The notes under the pieces were generated by a model. The model made no database searches. It was not told the origin of the DNA and worked only from the letters and a program-made list of their open reading frames with translations. Positions 60,369 to 64,000 of a stretch of DNA of 64,000 bases are shown here, piece after piece (the stretch's first letter is position 1; each line of letters starts with the position of its first letter). The stretch is taken from positions 248,001 through 312,000 of the forward strand of contig NZ_FORP01000004.1 in assembly GCF_900114035.1 (NCBI RefSeq), in the 5' to 3' direction. The position numbers and the translations under genes are program-made. Source of the DNA: Amycolatopsis sacchari (GTDB lineage: Bacteria > Actinomycetota > Actinomycetes > Mycobacteriales > Pseudonocardiaceae).

Positions 60369-61724
60369 TCAGACCTCGGCGGCCTTCGGTGCCGTGGCCG
60401 GCTTCAGCGTGGCCTGCCGCGTGCGCGGGCCGAAGATCGCCAGCACCACGGCGCCGACCGTCCACGTGCCCGCGATGAAGAAGAACACGCTCTGGTACCC
60501 GCTGCCGTTGTACAGCGCGGCGACGATCAGCGGCCCGGCCGCGTTCGACAAGCGGCCGAGGCCGTAGGACACGCCGGTGCCCAGCGACCGGCCACGGGTG
60601 TCGAACAGCTCGGGCGAGTAGGCGTAGCCGAGCGCCGTGTACCCGCGCTCGAACAGGTTCACCAGGAAGCCGAACACCACGATCAGGATCGGGTCGAACG
60701 TCAGGCCGTAGAACAACCCGCACACCGCGATCACCACGCCGAACGCGACAAGGCACCACTTGCGCTCGAAGCGGTCGGTGACCAGCGCCGCCAGGTACGA
60801 CCCCAGTGGCGCGCCGACCGTGGTGAGCGCGACGTAGAACACGGACTTCTCGACGCTGAAGCCCTCCTTGGCGAGCAGCGTCGGCGCCCACGTCGAGTAC
60901 CCGAAGAACCCGATCGTCTGCGTCACCCACACGACGGTGAGCAGCAGCGTGGGGAACAGGTACTTCTTCTGCAGCAGCATCCGCAGCGGGGCCTTGCCCG
61001 CCGGCGCCTCCTGGACCGGCGGCGCGGGCTCGGGCAGCGGTCCCTTCTCGGCGGCGACCTGCGCCTCGATCTCCCGCAGCACCGCGTCGGCCTTGTCGTG
61101 CTCGCCCCGGCTTTCGTACCAGCGCGGCGATTCCTTCAGCTGCCGCGTGAACAGCACCAGCAGCACGCCCAGCGCGCCCCACAGGTAGACCAGCCGCCAC
61201 GTCCAGTCGTTGATGCCGACGACCGCGCTCGCGATGAGGTTCGTGACGGGCGTGCCGCAGATGCCGATCACGATCGCGTAGGCCTGGTACTTGCCGCGGC
61301 TGGCGGCCGGGTACAGCTCGTTGACGTAGATCACCGCCACGACGGTCATCGCCGACAGCCCGGCCGAGGTCAGGACGCGGAACACGCCCAGCGACACGAT
61401 GTCCCACGAGAACACCGCCGCGAACGAGAAGAACCCGAACCACACCGTCGTCAGCAGCAGCGCGCGTTTGCGCCCCCACCGGTCGGCGATCGTGCTCGCG
61501 ACGATCGAGCCGAGGAACATCCCGACGAACGACAGCGAGGTCACGTACGCGACCTGGTTGACGGTCACGCCCCACAGCTTGATCAGCTTGGGCGAGGTGG
61601 TGGCGAAGCTGTTGATGTCCGCGAACTCGAAGAAGTAGGCGAACGCCACGGCCAGCAGGGTGAGCTTGTGGAACCGCGCGATCGGCAGCCGGTTGAGCCG
61701 GTTGAGCGCGTTGGCGTGCTGCAT
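60369..61724 (-). CDS. MFS transporter, probable aromatic acid importer
   Basis: A 451-residue 12-helix transporter of the sugar/aromatic acid MFS groups: LLAVAFAYFFEFADINSFATTS at helix 1, FVGMFLGSIVASTIADRWGRKRALL in loop 2-3 and YVNELYPAASRGKYQA, with a central loop (SRGEHDKADAVLREIEAQVAAEKG). It follows the two genes for 2-pyrone-4,6-dicarboxylate breakdown on the same strand (31 bp gap), so it probably imports the related aromatic or dicarboxylic acid. ATG at 61724. Confidence 0.92.
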   Translation of the reverse strand: MQHANALNRLNRLPIARFHKLTLLAVAFAYFFEFADINSFATTSPKLIKLWGVTVNQVAYVTSLSFVGMFLGSIVASTIADRWGRKRALLLTTVWFGFFSFAAVFSWDIVSLGVFRVLTSAGLSAMTVVAVIYVNELYPAASRGKYQAYAIVIGICGTPVTNLIASAVVGINDWTWRLVYLWGALGVLLVLFTRQLKESPRWYESRGEHDKADAVLREIEAQVAAEKGPLPEPAPPVQEAPAGKAPLRMLLQKKYLFPTLLLTVVWVTQTIGFFGYSTWAPTLLAKEGFSVEKSVFYVALTTVGAPLGSYLAALVTDRFERKWCLVAFGVVIAVCGLFYGLTFDPILIVVFGFLVNLFERGYTALGYAYSPELFDTRGRSLGTGVSYGLGRLSNAAGPLIVAALYNGSGYQSVFFFIAGTWTVGAVVLAIFGPRTRQATLKPATAPKAAEV

Positions 61725-61755
61725 TGCATGCCCTTCGGGGGAGGGAGGAGGGGCC

Positions 61756-62670
61756 TCAGGCGGTTTCGCCGGGCCAGTACAGGCGCATCGGGTTGCCGAC
61801 GAGCAGCTTGTGCCGCTCCTCGGCCGTGGTCGCGATCGTCGGCACGTAGTCGACGAGGAGCCCGTCGTCGGGCATGTGGTTCTTCAGGTTCGGGTGCGGC
61901 CAGTCGGTGCCCCACAGGACGCGGTCTCCGAACTCGGCCACGACGCGCCGCGCGAACGGCACGACGTCGGTGTAGGCGTGGCGCTGCCCGTCGAGCGCGG
62001 CGGGCCCGGTGACGGTGAGCCGTTCGGGGCAGCTCACCTTCACCCACACGTCGTTGCTGCCGACGAACCGCAGGAAGCCGCTGAACTCCGGTCCGCCAAC
62101 GGGTTTCGTGACGTCCGGCCGTCCCATGTGGTCGATCACCAGCGGGGTGGGCAGGCTGCTGAAGAAGCCTTCCAGCTCGGGCAGGTCGGCGGCCTCGAAG
62201 TAGAGCACGATGTGCCAGCCCAGCGGCGCGACCTTCGCCGCGATCGTGGTCAGGTCCTCCTTCGGCGAGGCCTCCACGAGTCGCTTCACGAAGTTGAACC
62301 GCACCCCGCGCACGCCCGCCGCGTCGAGCCTGCGCAGCTCGGCCTCGCTGACGTCGGGGCGGACCGTGGCGATCCCGCGGGCGCGGTTCCCCGCGGCCCG
62401 CACGGCGTCGAGCATCGCGGAGTTGTCCGCGCCGTGGCAGGTGGCCTGCACGATCACGGTCCGGCTGATGCCGAGGTGGTCGCGCAGCGCGAACAGCTGG
62501 TCCTTGCTCGCGTCGCAGGGCGTGTACTTGCGTTCCGGCGCGAACGGGAACTCCGCCTGGGGACCGAAAACGTGGCAGTGCGCGTCGACGGTCCCCGGCG
62601 GCAGCGCGAACGACGGCTTGGACGGGTTGGCGTACCAGTCCAGCCAGCCGGGAGTCTTGGGTGCGGTCAC
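61756..62670 (-). CDS. ligI: 2-pyrone-4,6-dicarboxylate lactonase
   Basis: A 304-residue amidohydrolase. The sequence follows LigI closely: TVDAHCHVFGPQAEFPFAPERKY, LFALRDHLGISRTVIVQATCHGADN, GVRGVRFNFVKRLVEASPKED, VIDHMGRPDV and RVLWGTDWPHPNLKNHMPDDGLLVDY. Metal/substrate ligands HCH, H in VIDHMG and D in WGTDWPHP are present. It hydrolyses 2-pyrone-4,6-dicarboxylate to oxalomesaconate in the protocatechuate 4,5-cleavage pathway. GTG at 62670 overlaps ligJ (GTGA). Confidence 0.94.
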   Translation of the reverse strand: MTAPKTPGWLDWYANPSKPSFALPPGTVDAHCHVFGPQAEFPFAPERKYTPCDASKDQLFALRDHLGISRTVIVQATCHGADNSAMLDAVRAAGNRARGIATVRPDVSEAELRRLDAAGVRGVRFNFVKRLVEASPKEDLTTIAAKVAPLGWHIVLYFEAADLPELEGFFSSLPTPLVIDHMGRPDVTKPVGGPEFSGFLRFVGSNDVWVKVSCPERLTVTGPAALDGQRHAYTDVVPFARRVVAEFGDRVLWGTDWPHPNLKNHMPDDGLLVDYVPTIATTAEERHKLLVGNPMRLYWPGETA

Positions 62671-63698
62671 CGGCCTTGTTCCTTCAGCAGGGCGTCCAGA
62701 CGCGGGTACACGGTGCGGGCGTTGGTTTCCCGGATCGCGGCCCAGTCATCCGCGGTCAGTTTCGGCGAGGCCTCGGCGTAGCGGCGGGTGTCGTCGAAGT
62801 AGTGCCCGGTCCGGGGGTCGACGCTGCGGACCGCGCCGATCATCTCGGAGGCGAACAGGATGTTGCGGGCCGGGATGACGTCGAACAGCAGGTCCGAACC
62901 GGGCTGGTGGTAGACGCAGGTGTCGAAGAAGACGTTGTTCAGCACGTGCTCCTCCAGCTCGGGCTTGCCCAGCGCCATCGCCAGCCCGCGGAAGCGGCCC
63001 CAGTGGTAGGGCACCGCGCCGCCGCCGTGCGGGATGATCAGCTTCAGCGTCGGGAAGTCCGCGAACAGGTCGCCCTGCACGAGCTGCATGAACGCGGTGG
63101 TGTCGGCGTTGAGGTAGTGCGCGCCCGTGGTGTGGAAGGCGGGGTTGACGCTCGTGCTGACGTGCACCATCGCGGGCACGTCGTACTCGACCATCTTCTC
63201 GTAGATGGGGTACCAGTGGCGGTCGGTCAGCGGCGGTGAAGTCCAGTGCCCGCCGGACGGGTCGGGGTTGAGGTTGAGCGCGACGGCGCCGTACTCCTCC
63301 ACGCAGCGGGTCAGTTCGGGGATGCACGTGGCGGGGTCGACGCCGGGTGACTGCGGGAGCATCGCGGCGGGCACGAAGCGCTCGGGGTACAGCTTGCTGA
63401 TGCGGTAGCACAGCTCGTTGCAGATCGAGGCCCACTCGGCGGAGGTCTCGAAGCCGCCGATGTGGTGCGCCATGAACGAGGCCCGCGGCGAGAAGATCGT
63501 GACGTCGATGCCCCGCTCGTCCATCAGCCGCAGCTGGTTGGCTTCGATGGTCTCGCGCAGCTCGTCGTCGCTGATCCGCAGGTCCGCGCGCACGGGCGCG
63601 GCGGTGCCGGGGTCGGACAGCGCGGCGACCTGCTGCTTGCGCCACGCCTCGAGCGCGGGCGGGGCGGTCGTGTAGTGGCCGTGACAGTCGATGATCAA
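62667..63698 (-). CDS. ligJ: 4-oxalomesaconate hydratase
   Basis: A 343-residue amidohydrolase-fold hydratase: IIDCHGHYTTAPPALEAWR, the family segment FSPRASFMAHHIGGFE, NLNPDPSGGHWTSPPLTDRHWYPIYEKMVE, HTTGAHYLNADTTAFMQ, IPHGGGAVPYHWGRFRG and FFDTCVYHQPG. It hydrates 4-oxalomesaconate to 4-carboxy-4-hydroxy-2-oxoadipate, directly after LigI in the pathway. The start is TTG at 63698, with GAGGA 7 bp upstream; no ATG is better placed. First gene of the operon with ligI and the transporter. Confidence 0.95.
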   Translation of the reverse strand: MIIDCHGHYTTAPPALEAWRKQQVAALSDPGTAAPVRADLRISDDELRETIEANQLRLMDERGIDVTIFSPRASFMAHHIGGFETSAEWASICNELCYRISKLYPERFVPAAMLPQSPGVDPATCIPELTRCVEEYGAVALNLNPDPSGGHWTSPPLTDRHWYPIYEKMVEYDVPAMVHVSTSVNPAFHTTGAHYLNADTTAFMQLVQGDLFADFPTLKLIIPHGGGAVPYHWGRFRGLAMALGKPELEEHVLNNVFFDTCVYHQPGSDLLFDVIPARNILFASEMIGAVRSVDPRTGHYFDDTRRYAEASPKLTADDWAAIRETNARTVYPRLDALLKEQGR

Positions 63699-63761
63699 GG
63701 CTTTTCCTCTTCGCGTGCGGACGGGTGGCAGCTCCGGTGCTCCTTCAGCCGCTCGGTCAGC

Positions 63762-63791
63762 ACCCTAATCGTCAATGAAATTGTTGACAAT
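63762..63791 (-). promoter_or_regulatory. Promoter and palindromic operator of the ligJ-ligI operon
   Basis: On the minus strand TTGTCA (63785-63790) and TAGGGT (63762-63767) are separated by 17 bp, good -35 and -10 elements, about 64 bp upstream of the ligJ start. The palindrome ATTGTTGACAAT (63780-63791) overlaps the -35 element and would be an operator for a GntR- or IclR-type repressor or activator. The region stands out as AT-rich. Confidence 0.65.
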
Positions 63792-64000
63792 ATGTACGAC
63801 GAAAGTAGCAGGCTGGCGGACGATGCGAGCAGCTCGTGGAGCTGGGCTGCAGGCGGGATGGAGGCCCGCACCGGGCCCCTCGTGCAGTTGCAGGCGTTCG
63901 CCGCGTGCGGCGGCCCCGAGGTGCGCGACGGTGGACGTTCCTCGCCTAGGCATGCTGCTCAACCCGGATCCACAGTGGACTGGTCGACCTCACCGAGGAG
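63792..64000. other. Right end of window, no assignable gene
   Basis: A frame starting at ATG 63793 on the plus strand is open to the window end (about 69 codons), but its composition is not convincing and it has no ribosome site. Another plus-strand frame ends the window with SGLVDLTEE. A regulator divergent to ligJ would be expected here, but none can be recognised. Confidence 0.5.

Noticed and set aside
63793-64000. Plus-strand open frame at the right edge as a possible divergent regulator
   Set aside because: No regulator motif, no ribosome site, and it overlaps the predicted operator; it cannot be judged without the next sequence.
1-64000. CRISPR arrays, tRNA or rRNA genes, and prophage or integrase genes
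   Set aside because: None was seen. The repeat arrays have variable, degenerate units and no spacers of constant length.

Overview
The window is about 64 kb of very GC-rich DNA with dense, mostly leaderless or overlapping (ATGA/GTGA) genes, frequent GTG and TTG starts, many ECF sigma factors, MarR/TetR/LysR regulators, a mycothiol conjugate amidase and F420/flavin LLM oxidoreductases. This points to an actinomycete chromosome, most likely a member of the Pseudonocardiaceae (Amycolatopsis-like). That assignment is an inference from style and gene content, not from a marker gene. No rRNA, tRNA or CRISPR array was seen.

Layout. 1-7.1 kb (minus strand): a homogentisate operon (MHS-type transporter, metallo-beta-lactamase-fold protein, FAD aromatic hydroxylase, homogentisate dioxygenase, unknown protein, fumarylacetoacetase cut by the window edge). 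7.1-11.9 kb: a divergent accessory locus with a TPR protein, a TPR-CHAT caspase-like protease, a membrane protein and a small Cys-containing protein; this is the best candidate for a conflict or signalling system. 11.9-15.4 kb: LysR/SDR pair, SRPBCC protein and an ECF sigma factor with an N-terminal zinc-finger fusion. 15.4-16.05 kb: a tandem repeat array. 16-22 kb: a five-gene oligopeptide-type ABC transporter plus LLM monooxygenase operon. 22-26.7 kb: a transporter-glycosyltransferase fusion, a DUF998 protein and a divergent two-component system. 26.7-28.4 kb: repeat array, quinone oxidoreductase and MarR regulator with a strong operator between them. 28.4-35.8 kb: secreted or membrane proteins (lipoprotein, HupE-like, purple-acid-phosphatase-like, DUF916, tannase) and a sulfite-oxidase pseudogene. 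35.85-36.2 kb: a MITE-like remnant of an IS5-family element. 36.2-45.1 kb: ECF sigma/YCII pair, hydro-lyase, dienelactone hydrolase, SGNH hydrolase, TetR/SDR, Mca, an AlkZ-like protein, and a deletion scar of an alkanesulfonate (ssu) locus. 45.2-51.9 kb: XRE/methyltransferase pair and a CoA-transferase/dehydratase/lyase/acyl-CoA dehydrogenase operon with a divergent LysR, resembling C5-dicarboxylate (itaconate-type) catabolism. 51.9-58.3 kb: oxidoreductases, regulators, enoyl-CoA hydratase and an MFS exporter. 58.3-60.3 kb: another repeat array and a probably frameshifted membrane-protein gene. 60.4-63.7 kb: an MFS transporter, 2-pyrone-4,6-dicarboxylate lactonase and 4-oxalomesaconate hydratase (protocatechuate 4,5-cleavage pathway) behind a recognisable promoter/operator.

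Two themes recur. First, gene decay: three loci (sulfite oxidase, ssuC/ssuD, IS remnant) show internal deletions, and one shows a probable frameshift. Second, three intergenic arrays contain repeated copies of the last codons of the adjacent minus-strand gene, and a palindromic octamer AAGCGCTT is strongly over-represented inside coding sequences in two different codon phases.
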